A stretch of DNA of 54,460 bases from Streptomyces sp. SID486 (GCF_009865385.1 NZ_WWJT01000402.1:1-54460), one strand, 5' to 3'; counted from the stretch's first letter, positions 17,159-26,071 are shown. Numbers and translations are program-made. The notes: a model not told the origin generated them from the letters alone.

Positions 17159-17371
17159 AGGCAACTGGGCGGGCTCTGTCGGCTGGAGGGTTGATGCGCT
17201 GTGCCCTGCTCGGGCAGGCCAAGCGGTATGCCGGATGCCCGTGGGTGAGTCACGTAGCCGCCGTCGTCGATGCTGAACCCCCCTTCGCTTCCCGTGATGT
17301 CGTTCGTGAGGCTAGGTGGGGCCCCAGTTTGTGTCAGGGGCCGTAGGGGCTCCAGTGCCCGTGGAAGGGCT

Positions 17372-17632
17372 TCAGTCGTCGGCTCGTGGTTCGCGGATCT
17401 CGGGCATCCGGGGCGGCGTGCTCAGTGGGTCGAGGCGCTCGACGGTGGTTACTGCCCAGATGATCCATGTTTCAGTTCTGGTCTGGTCTGGCCTGGAGGC
17501 GGGGTCTCGACTTGTGTGCGTGCGGCGCTCACGTATTCGGCCAGTCGGGGTCGCGTGGCGCCACGCCGCTTCCTGCGCTTCGAAGTGCCTGACACGGTAC
17601 GCCTCGGCGTATTGCACGCGGGCCTGTCCCAT
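17372..17632 (-). CDS. Possible truncated hypothetical protein
   Basis: An 86-residue open frame with the look of a real alpha-helical protein: EAYRVRHFEAQEAAWRHATP, then TETWIIWAVTTVERLDPLS. I do not recognise the family. Its codon third positions are less GC-biased than neighbouring genes, as in mobile DNA. The N-terminal boundary coincides with where a plus-strand gene tail begins, so the start may be lost at a junction near 17635. It could also be a chance frame. Confidence 0.3.
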   Translation of the reverse strand: MGQARVQYAEAYRVRHFEAQEAAWRHATPTGRIRERRTHTSRDPASRPDQTRTETWIIWAVTTVERLDPLSTPPRMPEIREPRADD

Positions 17633-17636
17633 GGCG

Positions 17637-17789
17637 GCTTCCCAGCTGATGCGCTTCTGGCTCCCGGAGGGCCTGTCGTTCGCGAGCCGCTACCCGGACA
17701 CCGACGTCGCCCACAAGAACCTGCGGCTGTACGTCGAACGGCTGCGGGACGTCGTCACGGGCGTCGCCCGCGGTGACGTCCCGCAGTAG
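17637..17789 (+). pseudogene. 3' remnant of an unidentified gene convergent with ccsB
   Basis: The last ~50 codons of a plus-strand gene, containing FWLPEGLSFASRYPDTDVAH and ending 7 bases before the ccsB stop. Codon use becomes typically Streptomyces from about 17640, while the upstream bases do not continue the same gene. I do not recognise the family. It probably travelled together with the adjacent ccsB/resB segment. Confidence 0.45.
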
Positions 17790-17796
17790 GAGAGAG

Positions 17797-18912
17797 TCAG
17801 AAACCGACTGACTGGAGGGCGCCCAGGCCGACGTCCGCGTAGGAGTGCTTGCCGGAGACGAAGATGTTGACGCCGTAGTAGTTGAACAGCCAGCAGGCGA
17901 ACGCGGCCAGTGCCAGGTAGGCGGCCTTGCGGCCCTTCCAGCCGGCGGTGGCGCGGGCGTGCAGGTAGCAGGCGTAGGCGACCCAGGTGATGAAGGACCA
18001 GGTCTCCTTGGGGTCCCAGCCCCAGTAGCGGCCCCAGGCGTCGCCCGCCCAGATCGCGCCCGCGATGATCGTGAACGTCCACAGCGGGAAGACGGCGGCG
18101 TTGACGCGGTAGGCGAACTTGTCGAGGGAGGCGGCGGAGGGCAGCCGGTCCAGGACGGAGTTGGCGAAGCGCCCGGGGGTGCCGCCGGAGGCGAGCTTGC
18201 TCTCGAAGCTGTCCTTGAAGAGGTACAGGAGCGTGCCGACCGCGCCGACGTAGAAGACCGCGCCGCAGAAGATCGCGGTCGAGACGTGGATGTACAGCCA
18301 GTACGAGTGGAGGGCGGGCACCAGCTGGTCGCTGGCCGTGTAGAGGACCGTGACGGCGAGGCCCAGGTCGAGCAGGACTGTGGTGACCAGCGGCAGGCCG
18401 AGCCAGCGGATGTTCTTCCTCAGGGCGAGCAGCACGAGGAACACGCCGACGGCGACCGTCGTGAGGGTGAGGTTGAACTCGTACATGTTGCCCCACGGCG
18501 CCCGCTTCACCGACAGGGCGCGGGAGACCACGCCACCCGCCTCAATGGCGAAGGCGAGGACGGTGAGCGAGACGGCGATGCGTCCGTAGAGGTCGCCCTT
18601 CTCGGTGCCGCCGTGCGCGCCGGGCCCGTCGGGCACGTCACGGGAGCCGGCGGCGGAGCGCACCACGACCTGCGGCCGTTCCAGTACGGCGGTGCCCCCG
18701 GCCTTCTTCACGGTGACGGCCGGGCCGGACGCCGCCTTGGTGGCGGCGCCGGCGGTGAGCGCGGCGGCGGTACGGCCGACCTTGCTGCGGCTGCCGAAGA
18801 GCCACTCGGCGATGTACGCGAAGAAGGCCAGCGTGTAGACGGCCATCGCGGAGTAGATCAGCGTGTTGCTGACGTTCGCGAGATGCTCGTTGGTCGCGGC
18901 GGCGAGATTCAC
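17797..18912 (-). CDS. ccsB: Cytochrome c biogenesis protein CcsB (ResC)
   Basis: A 371-residue multi-spanning membrane protein of system II cytochrome c maturation, which with ResB carries haem across the membrane and attaches it to apocytochromes. The tryptophan-rich haem-handling motif WGRYWGWDPKETWSFITW lies near residue 300 and conserved histidines occur in YWLYIHVSTAIFCGA; about eight hydrophobic helices are seen. The GTG start at 18912 overlaps the resB stop (GTGA), the normal operon geometry. The gene appears intact, but its partner resB is reduced to a tail, so it may be non-functional or a second copy. Confidence 0.92.
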   Translation of the reverse strand: MNLAAATNEHLANVSNTLIYSAMAVYTLAFFAYIAEWLFGSRSKVGRTAAALTAGAATKAASGPAVTVKKAGGTAVLERPQVVVRSAAGSRDVPDGPGAHGGTEKGDLYGRIAVSLTVLAFAIEAGGVVSRALSVKRAPWGNMYEFNLTLTTVAVGVFLVLLALRKNIRWLGLPLVTTVLLDLGLAVTVLYTASDQLVPALHSYWLYIHVSTAIFCGAVFYVGAVGTLLYLFKDSFESKLASGGTPGRFANSVLDRLPSAASLDKFAYRVNAAVFPLWTFTIIAGAIWAGDAWGRYWGWDPKETWSFITWVAYACYLHARATAGWKGRKAAYLALAAFACWLFNYYGVNIFVSGKHSYADVGLGALQSVGF

Positions 18913-19190
18913 TTCTCAGCCCCTTCGGCAGTGACGGCGTGGGTGTCGGGGGATTCGGGGGTGGCGGGGTTCTCGGGCGCGGCGGGCGCCCGGTCGTACA
19001 TGGCCCCGGCGAGGTCGCCGAGCTCCGCGGGGACCTTCGCGGACTCGCTGCGGCCGAGGCCGGCCATCTCCACGACGGTGACGCCGTCGGCGCCCCGGAC
19101 CCAGACGCGTCGGCGCTGGATGAACAGGGACCCGGCCAGGCCGAAGATGGCGACGACGGCGCCGCCCAGGGCCCAGCCGCTGCCGGGCTG
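18909..19190 (-). pseudogene. resB: resB 3' remnant (cytochrome c biogenesis)
   Basis: Only the last ~94 codons of resB remain: GSGWALGGAVVAIFGLAGSL, the terminal transmembrane helix, then RRRVWVRGADGVTVVEMAGL and the acidic/Pro-rich tail. Complete ResB proteins are several hundred residues long. Homology ends at 19190, exactly where the second 85-bp repeat begins, so the gene was cut by that element or by recombination at it. The downstream end still overlaps ccsB by 4 bases. Without the N-terminal part it cannot form the ResBC complex. Confidence 0.85.
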
Positions 19191-19273
19191 CTCGTCATGC
19201 AGTTTGTTTACCAGCGCTGTTCTCGATGACGATGATTTTGCGATCGCAGCCATGACGGACGAAATGGCCCGCC
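19190..19273 (+). repeat. 85-bp repeat, copy 2, at the resB break
   Basis: Direct-repeat partner of 17074-17158, one base shorter. Its first base coincides with the loss of resB homology, which supports the idea that GCTCGTCATGCAGTTTGT marks the end of an inserted element. Confidence 0.75.
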
Positions 19274-19551
19274 GGGGGAGTACCCCTTGGCCCCGGCGAG
19301 TTCCTTCTCGGTCGCGACGTGCTCGGCCCGGTCCTGTTCCTGGAGGACGAGGAACCCGACTGTGAGCCCTTGAGCGGTGATGGTGAAGTGGGGAGATGCC
19401 CTGCGACGGCGATGAGACGGGGGTGCGGAGCCTGTCCCCCCGCAGCACTATCGATGCCAGGAGCCGATTCGGCGGCGTTCTCGCCGGTCGACGCAGCTGC
19501 CTGCTACGCCTTCCCGTTCGGCCTGCCGAAATCGGCTCCCCGCAGCGCTGC
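19274..19551. other. Unassigned region after the resB break
   Basis: No gene is supported. A plus-strand stretch reads GPVLFLEDEEPDCE in a short frame, but no start, ribosome site or family can be assigned. It ends at the stop of the amine oxidase gene. Confidence 0.3.
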
Positions 19552-20949
19552 CTACTGGGCACCCTCGTCGGCGCGCCCTCCAAGCCGCTGTGCGACCCGC
19601 TCGGCGGTCTGCTGACCCGTAAGCACGGCGCCATTCATGGTTCCGGCCCACTCGCCGGCGGTTTCTACCCCGGCCCAGTGGATGCGCCCGTGAGGCTCTG
19701 TGAGGGCGCTGCCGTAACTGACGGATGCATAGGGGGCTACAGCAGGGTTCGGCCCTCCCGGGGCGAACGGTTCGGACGCCGGGCCCCAGCAGTGGTCCAC
19801 GTAGTCGATGGGGGTGCTCGCCTGAGCGCCGTACAGCCCGACGAGCTGGTCGATCACCCGACGACGTCGATCCGCCGAGTTGAAACCGTCGAATACGCGA
19901 GGGTCGCAGAAGGCCATCAGGACGCCTGGTCCGCTGTCATCGGGCGAAACGTCGAAGGTGATGAAAACGGTCCCGGTGTCGGTCAGTGCCTCACCCGAAA
20001 GCCCGCTGCTCCGCCAGAAGGGCTTCTCATAGGCGACGAACGCCTTGCTCAGTGTGCCCAGACGCCAGGTCTTCGCGAGCCCTTCCGCCTTGTCAGGCAG
20101 GGCAGGCTGGAAGTCGATGTCGGCGCGGTGCGAGGGGGCGGCGGTGACGATGGCGTACTTGGCGTTGATCACTTTCGAGTCGGTACTGACCGTGACGCCG
20201 CTGTCGTCCTGGGTGATTCGTCGAACAGGGGCACCGACGACAACCCTGTCGCCGAGTTGCTCGGCGAGCCTCACGGCGATCTCTTGAGTGGTTTCGGTGA
20301 TTCGCTCCTCTTGCTGACCGCCCTCGACGCTGAGCATGTGCTCCACGCCCCCTGCAGCGCGAATGTAGCGCAACGCGTGCAGCAGAGAGACGTCCCCCGG
20401 GCTGCAGCCCCACTGCACCTTGGTGAGGATGGTCATCAGCGCCCGGGTGCTCGTTGTCGCCTGCTGCTGGTCGAGCCATTCTCCGAACGAGATCGCGTCG
20501 AGCTGGCCGGCGTCCGGGGATTCCCAGGCCGCATCGACGTTGATGGTCGAAGTCAGTTCCGCCACCGCCATCTGGATACGGGCCAAGTCTTCCAAGGCTT
20601 CCGGTGAGACCTCGGGAAAGGTGCCGGTGTAGGTGCTGCGCTGTCCGTCCATCCACAGGACGTTGTGGCCCTTGTCGAACTGACTGGTCGTGGTGCACCC
20701 CAACCGGCTCGCGAGGTCTCGGATCGCAGTGTGCCGCCGTGCGACCCACGTTGCCCCGAGGTCGACCTTGATCCCGGCCACTTCGCCTGAGAACGCTCGG
20801 CCTCCGACGCGGTCGCGACCTTCCACGACCAAGACCGACACGCCCATGTTCACGAGCCGTTCTGCGGCGGTCAGGCCGGCGAAGCCGGCACCGACGATCA
20901 CGACGTCGACTGCTGTTTCCTCGGTTCCGCCCTTAAGAGAATTCGACAT
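19552..20949 (-). CDS. Flavin monoamine oxidase (duplicate copy 1)
   Basis: A 465-residue FAD-dependent amine oxidase that would oxidise an amine to an imine, then aldehyde or ketone, with release of H2O2. The dinucleotide fold GAGFAGLTAAERL lies near residue 16, ARRHTAIRDLASRLGC follows, and the C-terminal FAD motif is VETAGEWAGTMNGAVLTG. No covalent-flavin cysteine motif of mammalian MAO is seen. ATG 20949 follows GGAGGAAAGC. It is collinear and highly similar over its whole length to the enzyme at 43366-44760, and upstream it keeps the end of the same hydrolase gene, so it is a segmental duplicate. The frame is intact. Confidence 0.9.
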   Translation of the reverse strand: MSNSLKGGTEETAVDVVIVGAGFAGLTAAERLVNMGVSVLVVEGRDRVGGRAFSGEVAGIKVDLGATWVARRHTAIRDLASRLGCTTTSQFDKGHNVLWMDGQRSTYTGTFPEVSPEALEDLARIQMAVAELTSTINVDAAWESPDAGQLDAISFGEWLDQQQATTSTRALMTILTKVQWGCSPGDVSLLHALRYIRAAGGVEHMLSVEGGQQEERITETTQEIAVRLAEQLGDRVVVGAPVRRITQDDSGVTVSTDSKVINAKYAIVTAAPSHRADIDFQPALPDKAEGLAKTWRLGTLSKAFVAYEKPFWRSSGLSGEALTDTGTVFITFDVSPDDSGPGVLMAFCDPRVFDGFNSADRRRRVIDQLVGLYGAQASTPIDYVDHCWGPASEPFAPGGPNPAVAPYASVSYGSALTEPHGRIHWAGVETAGEWAGTMNGAVLTGQQTAERVAQRLGGRADEGAQ

Positions 20950-21061
20950 GCTTTCCTCCTTCACTCACGCGGTCTGCGTATTGTGAGATGTATTGGGTCA
21001 TCGGGTCAGTAAGGGATTCGGGACTGCTATATGCCGTGCCAGGTATGGTGACGTGCCACGC
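20933..21061 (-). pseudogene. 3' remnant of alpha/beta hydrolase (duplicate copy 1)
   Basis: The last 42 codons, ending ISQYADRVSEGGKHVEFS, match residue for residue in length the end of the intact hydrolase at 44744-45679 (ISQHANRVGDGGSHVRIS). The catalytic-histidine segment GMGHHLPE of the intact protein is GTAYSSPE here, so the catalytic histidine is lost as well. The overlap with the following amine oxidase is preserved. The other ~270 codons are missing. Confidence 0.8.
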
Positions 21062-21541
21062 CCGAATCGGCGGTTTCTGTGCCAGTTTCCGAATCTTCCT
21101 TGGTCGCGATTCCGACATTTCCACCGTCTCAATTATGGCGTCCGGCTGCAACAGAAAAGTGCACCTGTCTCGATCGGAGCGAGTGCACGATGCACCGACT
21201 CCCTCCTGAGCTCGGGGCATCACCGATTGTCGAGCGATGTGACACGCCATACCCGCCACGCCCGAAGCCTGTGGCTTGATTCGAAAAATTCGGCGATCGT
21301 GAACGTGCTTGCCGTCCGGTCTCGTAATCGAACACCGGCTTCGGCTGCTTTCTGTTCCCTCGAAAGAAGTCAAAACAGAGAAGGATCTCAGCCGGGTAGG
21401 TAGTCCTCGTACTTGAGTGGCTGCCCTGTCAGCGCGGGGTGGCCGAATATTCCGGGGTGCCGCTGACCTTGGGGCGGTGGTGGAGGCGGAGGCAGGGTCG
21501 GCCGCGCCGTGCCTGGTGATCCGGACTCCACCCCGTTGTGC
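21062..21541. other. Decayed upstream region of duplicate copy 1
   Basis: No complete gene. It includes the GTGCACGATGCAC site (21183-21195), with AGGTGC (minus strand) at the same 16-base spacing seen at the other modules. Near 21388-21460 the minus strand reads as an unrecognised coding-like tail ending KYEDYLPG. The rest shows no features. Confidence 0.45.
21183..21195 (-). promoter_or_regulatory. GTGCAYSRTGCAC operator, site 1
   Basis: GTGCACGATGCAC, read GTGCATCGTGCAC on the minus strand towards the truncated hydrolase and amine oxidase copy 1. AGGTGC follows after 16 bases, as in the modules upstream of the FMO and PhyH genes. Confidence 0.6.
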
Positions 21542-22603
21542 TCAGGGGGTGAGTACGAGGCGGATCGGGTCTCCGATCTTCTTCTCCAGCCGGGCGACGG
21601 CGTCCGCGGCTTCGGCCAGGGGGACGTGGGCGCTGACGGAGGGGCCGAGGTCGATCCGTCCGGCGGCGGCCAGCGCGACGAGCTGTTCCACGTGCTCAGG
21701 TTCGGAGCCGTAGTGTCCGCGGATCTGCCGGACGTTGAAGCAGAAGTCGATGCTGTCGGCGACGCTGACCGGCTCCGGGGTGAGGCCGGCGAGGACCAGG
21801 ACGCCGTTCGGGCCGAGCACGGTGCTGGCCTGGGCACGGGCCGCTCCGACGCCGGCGAAGTCGAAGGCGACGTCGATGCCCCGGCCTGCCGTGGCTTTGT
21901 GCACCGCCTCAGTGAAGTCTCCGGCTGCGGGGTCCAGCGCGTGGTCGGCGCCAAAAAGGAGGGCGCGCTCGCGGGCCGAGGCCAGCGGGTCGACGGCGAT
22001 GACAGGGGCGGCGCCGGCCAAGCGGGCGAGCCGGATGCCGTGGGCGCCGAGACCTCCGGCTCCCCAGATGCCGACGGCCTGCGCGGGGCGGACCGCGCCG
22101 GTGTCCACGATCGCGGCGTAAGGGGTGGAAACGGCGTCGGGGATGATCGCGGCCTGGTCGAACGGCAGGTGGTCCGGGATGGGGAGCAGGGTGTCCTCCC
22201 GGGCGAGGGCGTACTGCGCCCAGCCGCCGTCGTAGTCAACTCCTCGGGTCAGGGGCTGGCGGCAGGTCATGTAGCGCAGGCAGTCGGCGCAGTCGCCGCA
22301 CGCCTGACCGGCCTGTAGTACGACGCGCAGGCCGGGGGTCCAGTTGCCCTTGACGCCGGGGCCGACGGTGTGGACGACACCGGCCACCTCGTGGCCGGGG
22401 GTGAGGGCACCGGAGTCTTTGACGGTGTCCACGGGGTAGAAGGGGCTCAGGCTGCCGTCGATCAGATGGATGTCGGACAGGCAGACGCCGGCTGCCCGCA
22501 CTTCGACGAGGACTTCGCCCGGGCCGGGAACCGGGATCTGGACCTCTTCGACGGCGAAGGTGCGGGTGTCCAGGCGAAGCCGCCCGGCCAGCATGGTGTT
22601 CAT
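21542..22603 (-). CDS. Zinc-binding alcohol dehydrogenase
   Basis: A 353-residue medium-chain zinc alcohol dehydrogenase. Catalytic-zinc ligands are in GVCLSDIHL and GHEVAGVV; the structural-zinc lobe is CGDCADCLRYMTC, with a last spacing shorter than the usual C-x2-C-x2-C-x7-C. The NAD fold has GIWGAGGLGAHGIRLARLAG. ATG 22603 has GAGG 7 bases upstream. It is divergent from the P450 and has a near-perfect 24-bp palindrome in its promoter. It may oxidise the alcohol produced by that P450, but this is inferred from position only. Confidence 0.88.
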   Translation of the reverse strand: MNTMLAGRLRLDTRTFAVEEVQIPVPGPGEVLVEVRAAGVCLSDIHLIDGSLSPFYPVDTVKDSGALTPGHEVAGVVHTVGPGVKGNWTPGLRVVLQAGQACGDCADCLRYMTCRQPLTRGVDYDGGWAQYALAREDTLLPIPDHLPFDQAAIIPDAVSTPYAAIVDTGAVRPAQAVGIWGAGGLGAHGIRLARLAGAAPVIAVDPLASARERALLFGADHALDPAAGDFTEAVHKATAGRGIDVAFDFAGVGAARAQASTVLGPNGVLVLAGLTPEPVSVADSIDFCFNVRQIRGHYGSEPEHVEQLVALAAAGRIDLGPSVSAHVPLAEAADAVARLEKKIGDPIRLVLTP

Positions 22604-22655
22604 GCGCGGACCTCGATGTGCTCGGGAAGAAGCGCACGCCTATAGCTCAGACGCA

Positions 22656-22679
22656 CGACATGGTCACATGACCATGTCG
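22656..22679. promoter_or_regulatory. 24-bp palindromic operator upstream of the alcohol dehydrogenase
   Basis: CGACATGGTCA-CA-TGACCATGTCG: perfect 11-base arms around a 2-base centre, about 55 bases upstream of the ADH start codon. The CGACATG half-site occurs again at 22785-22791 in the P450 promoter. Confidence 0.7.
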
Positions 22680-22793
22680 GTTAACCGTGTCTGTTGACGA
22701 GGTCGCCTGTCAAGCGGCCGCCGCTGGACGTTCGTATCGGATTCCAGGTTCCCCCAGCCGTCTGTGTCCTTCGATACAGTCATACGACATGTT

Positions 22794-22808
22794 CGACTGA
22801 CAAAGTCG
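22794..22808. promoter_or_regulatory. TetR-type operator in the P450 promoter
   Basis: CGACT-GACAA-AGTCG, an inverted repeat 48 bases before the P450 start. The same CGACT...AGTCG arms occur in the promoter of the TetR gene downstream (26776-26799). Confidence 0.6.
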
Positions 22809-22855
22809 TGTGTAGGTTGGTTGGCGACTGCTGGAGTGCAACGAAAGGCACGCTC

Positions 22856-25800
22856 ATGACTCAGGTGTCCGTAGGCGCGGCGCGAGCGATCCCCGAGCGC
22901 CCCCCGCTGCCGCTCGTAGGCCATGCGTTCAACGTTCCCGCGGGCGCGGACTTCCTGGCCTACCTGCTGAAGGAGTTCAAGGAGTTCGGCCCCGTGTACC
23001 GGCTGCGCATCTTCGGGAGGGACACCGTCATGGTCGGCGGTCTGGACCTCGTGACCGAACTGTCGGACGAGACCCGCTTCCGCAAGCACGTCCACGCCGA
23101 CCTGGTCGAGGTCCGGGCTCTGGCCGGGGACGGTCTGTTCACCGCCTACAACCACGAGCCGAACTGGCGCAAGGCCCACGACATCCTGATGCCCGCGTTC
23201 TCCCTCGGCGCGATGCGCAGCTACCACGACCCCATGCTCAACGTCGCCCGCTCGCTGATCGACAAGTGGGACCGGCTGGCCGGGGTGCAGTCGGTGGACG
23301 TGCCCGACGAGATGACCCGGCTGACCTTCGACACGATCGGCCTGTGCGGCTTCGGCTACGACTTCGAGTCGTTCCGCCGCGACGACCTGCACCCGTTCGT
23401 CGAGGCGATGGCCCGGGCCCTCGTCTTCGCCCAGGAGAAGGGCGAGTCCATCCCGGGCTCCGAGCTGTTCAAGAGGAAGAAGGTCGAGCAGTTCCGCGCG
23501 GACATCGATCTGATGACGGACCTCGTCGACGACGTGATCAGGGAACGCCGCGCCTCCGGCGACACCAGTACGGACGACCTGATGGGGCTGATGCTGCACA
23601 CCAAGGACCCGGTCACCGGTGAGCCGCTGGACGATGTCAACATCCGTCACCAGGTGATCACTTTCCTGATCGCCGGTCACGAGACCACCAGCAGCTCGCT
23701 CTCCTTCGCCCTGTACTACCTGACCAAGCACCCCGAGGTGCTCGCCCGGGCCCAGGCGGAGGTGGACGCCCTGTGGGGTGACACCGACTCCCCGGACCCC
23801 CAGTACGGCGACATCGGCAAGCTCACCTACATCCGCCAGGTTCTCAACGAGAGCCTGCGGCTGTGGCCGACGGCGCCCGCGTACGCCGTCGAGCCGATCG
23901 AGGACACCGTCATCGGCGGCAAGTACCCCGTACGCAAGGGCGAGTCGCTGATGGTGATCACCTCGGCCCTGCACCGCGACGCCGCCTGGGGAGAGAACGT
24001 CGAGCTGTTCGACCCCGAGCGCTTCACCCCCGCGCGGGAGGCGGCTCGCTCGGTCCACGCCTTCAAGCCGTTCGGCAACGGCGAACGGGCCTGCATCGGC
24101 CGCCAGTTCGCGCTGCACGAGGCCACCCTGCTGCTCGGCCTGCTGGTGCACCGCTACCGCCTGATCGACCACACCGACTACCAGCTGAAGATCAAGTCGA
24201 CGCTGACCATCAAGCCCGACGGGTTCAGCCTGAGGCTCGCCCGCCGCACCAGCGACGAACGGCGCCTGCCCGCCGCGACGGCGGCGGACCCGGCCGCGGG
24301 CCGGACCGCGGCCGTGACGCGCCGGGCGAGCGGCACCGCGCTGACCCTGCTGCACGGCTCCAACCTCGGCACCTGCGCCGGCATCGCCCGCGACCTCGGC
24401 ACGGAGGGCGAGGAGCACGGCTTCGCCCCGTCCGTCGCCCCCCTCGACACGTACACGGAGAAGCTGGCCCACGCCGAGGGCCCCGTCGTCATCGTCGCCG
24501 CCTCCTACAACGGCCGCCCCACCGACGACGCCGCCGAGTTCGTCGCCTCCCTGGAGAACCTCGCCCCCGGCTCGCTCACCGGGTTGCGGTACGCCGTCCT
24601 CGGTGTCGGCGACCGCAACTGGGCAGCCACCTACCAGCGGATCCCCACCCTGATCGACGAGCGTCTGACCGCCGCCGGCGCCGTCCCGCTCCTGGAGCGC
24701 GGCAGCGCCGACGCCTCCGGCGACTTCGGCGGAGTGGTCGACCAGTGGACGGAAGACCTGTGGAAGGTGCTCCTGGACGAGTACGGCGTGGCGATCGCCG
24801 GTGAAGCGGCCGGCCCCGCACCGGAGGCGGAAGGGGAAGGGCTGTACGAGCTGGAGGACACCTCGGAGTCCGTCCTCGGCGGTCTCGCCGAGCGCCACGG
24901 CGTCCGGCCGATGGAGGTCCTCGAAGCGTACGAACTCGTCGACACCGACCACGAACTGGGCCGCTCCAAGCGGTTCCTTCGGCTCCGGCTGCCCGAGGGC
25001 GTCACCTACCGCACCGCCGACCACCTGGCCGTCCTGCCCCGCAACCCCGAGGCCCTCGTCCAGCGCGTCGCCGACCGCTTCGGCCTCGACCTGAACCGCA
25101 CCGTCCGGCTGCGCGCCCGCCGCCGGAGCCGGGGCGCCCTCCCCGTCGACCGGCCGCTGACCCTGCGCCGCCTGCTCACCGACTTCGTCGAGCTCCAGGA
25201 CGCGGCCACCCAGGAGCAGGTCGCCGTGCTCGCCGAGCACACCTCCTGCCCGCCCGAGAAGCAGCCGCTCACCGCCGTCGCCACCGCCGATCCCGAGACC
25301 TTCCGGGAGCAGGTGACCGCCGCGGGGCTCAGCGTCCTGGACCTCCTGGAGCGCTACCGCGCGTGCGAACTCCCCTTCGAGCGCTTCCTGGAGCTGCTGC
25401 CGGTCCTGCGCCCCCGGCACTACTCCATCTCGTCGTCCGCCGCGGCCCGGCCGTGGGAGGCCGACCTGATGGTGTCGCTGCTCGCCGCGCCGCACCGGTC
25501 GGGGGAGGGCACCTTCCGGGGCATCGCCTCGCACTTCCTGCAGACCGTGAACGCGGGTGACGTGATCCAGGCTCGGGTCCTGCCGTGCAGCGAGTCCTTC
25601 CGCCTCCCCGAGGACACCGCTGTGCCGGTGATCCTGGTCAGCGCAGGCACCGGTCTCGCGCCCTTCCGCGGCGCCGTCCTGGACCGCCACCACACGGGTT
25701 CGACCGGCACCCTGCTCTGCTACTTCGGCTGCGACCACCCCGACGTGGACTTCCTGCACAGGGAGGAGTTCGAGGCGGCGGAGGCGGCCGGCGCCGTCAG

Positions 25801-26071
25801 CATGCGCCCCACGTTCATGCATGCGCCCGAGAACGGCGCCCGCTTCGTCCAGGAGCGTATCGCCCGCGAGAGCGAGGAGGTGTGGGCGGTCCTGGAGGCC
25901 GGTGGGCGCGTCTACGTCTGCGGCGACGGGCGTCGCATGGCCCCCGCCGTACGGGAAGCGTTCATGGCGATCTACCGCGAGCGGACCGGTGCGAGCGATG
26001 AGCAAGCCGTGGCATGGCTCGCCGCGCTCGTAGGGTCCGGACGCTACGTCGAGGACGTCTGGGCCGGCTGA
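22856..26071 (+). CDS. Self-sufficient cytochrome P450 / NADPH-P450 reductase (CYP102, P450-BM3 type)
   Basis: A 1071-residue soluble fusion enzyme that hydroxylates fatty acids or related chains with NADPH and O2. Haem domain: residues 1-460, with AGHETTSS (273-280), ESLR (332-335) and FGNGERACIGRQF (Cys413). FMN domain: about 495-640, beginning LLHGSNLGTCAGIA. FAD/NADPH domain: about 690-1071, with RHYSISSSA and SAGTGLAPFRG. The BM3 Phe87 equivalent (GDGLF) and, by my alignment, Arg47 are kept, but the Tyr51 equivalent is Met, so carboxylate anchoring may differ. ATG 22856 has GAAAGG upstream. A perfect-stem terminator follows, then the TetR gene. Confidence 0.95.
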   Translation: MTQVSVGAARAIPERPPLPLVGHAFNVPAGADFLAYLLKEFKEFGPVYRLRIFGRDTVMVGGLDLVTELSDETRFRKHVHADLVEVRALAGDGLFTAYNHEPNWRKAHDILMPAFSLGAMRSYHDPMLNVARSLIDKWDRLAGVQSVDVPDEMTRLTFDTIGLCGFGYDFESFRRDDLHPFVEAMARALVFAQEKGESIPGSELFKRKKVEQFRADIDLMTDLVDDVIRERRASGDTSTDDLMGLMLHTKDPVTGEPLDDVNIRHQVITFLIAGHETTSSSLSFALYYLTKHPEVLARAQAEVDALWGDTDSPDPQYGDIGKLTYIRQVLNESLRLWPTAPAYAVEPIEDTVIGGKYPVRKGESLMVITSALHRDAAWGENVELFDPERFTPAREAARSVHAFKPFGNGERACIGRQFALHEATLLLGLLVHRYRLIDHTDYQLKIKSTLTIKPDGFSLRLARRTSDERRLPAATAADPAAGRTAAVTRRASGTALTLLHGSNLGTCAGIARDLGTEGEEHGFAPSVAPLDTYTEKLAHAEGPVVIVAASYNGRPTDDAAEFVASLENLAPGSLTGLRYAVLGVGDRNWAATYQRIPTLIDERLTAAGAVPLLERGSADASGDFGGVVDQWTEDLWKVLLDEYGVAIAGEAAGPAPEAEGEGLYELEDTSESVLGGLAERHGVRPMEVLEAYELVDTDHELGRSKRFLRLRLPEGVTYRTADHLAVLPRNPEALVQRVADRFGLDLNRTVRLRARRRSRGALPVDRPLTLRRLLTDFVELQDAATQEQVAVLAEHTSCPPEKQPLTAVATADPETFREQVTAAGLSVLDLLERYRACELPFERFLELLPVLRPRHYSISSSAAARPWEADLMVSLLAAPHRSGEGTFRGIASHFLQTVNAGDVIQARVLPCSESFRLPEDTAVPVILVSAGTGLAPFRGAVLDRHHTGSTGTLLCYFGCDHPDVDFLHREEFEAAEAAGAVSMRPTFMHAPENGARFVQERIARESEEVWAVLEAGGRVYVCGDGRRMAPAVREAFMAIYRERTGASDEQAVAWLAALVGSGRYVEDVWAG

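Noticed and set aside
17316..17789. A single 157-residue plus-strand gene
   Set aside because: Only the last ~50 codons have Streptomyces coding character; the rest is a chance extension opposite another candidate frame.
22664..26005. A 1113-residue minus-strand open frame opposite the P450
   Set aside because: It is the GC-rich mirror of a real gene; its sequence is low-complexity Gly/Arg/Val with no domain, while the plus strand has complete P450 and reductase motifs.
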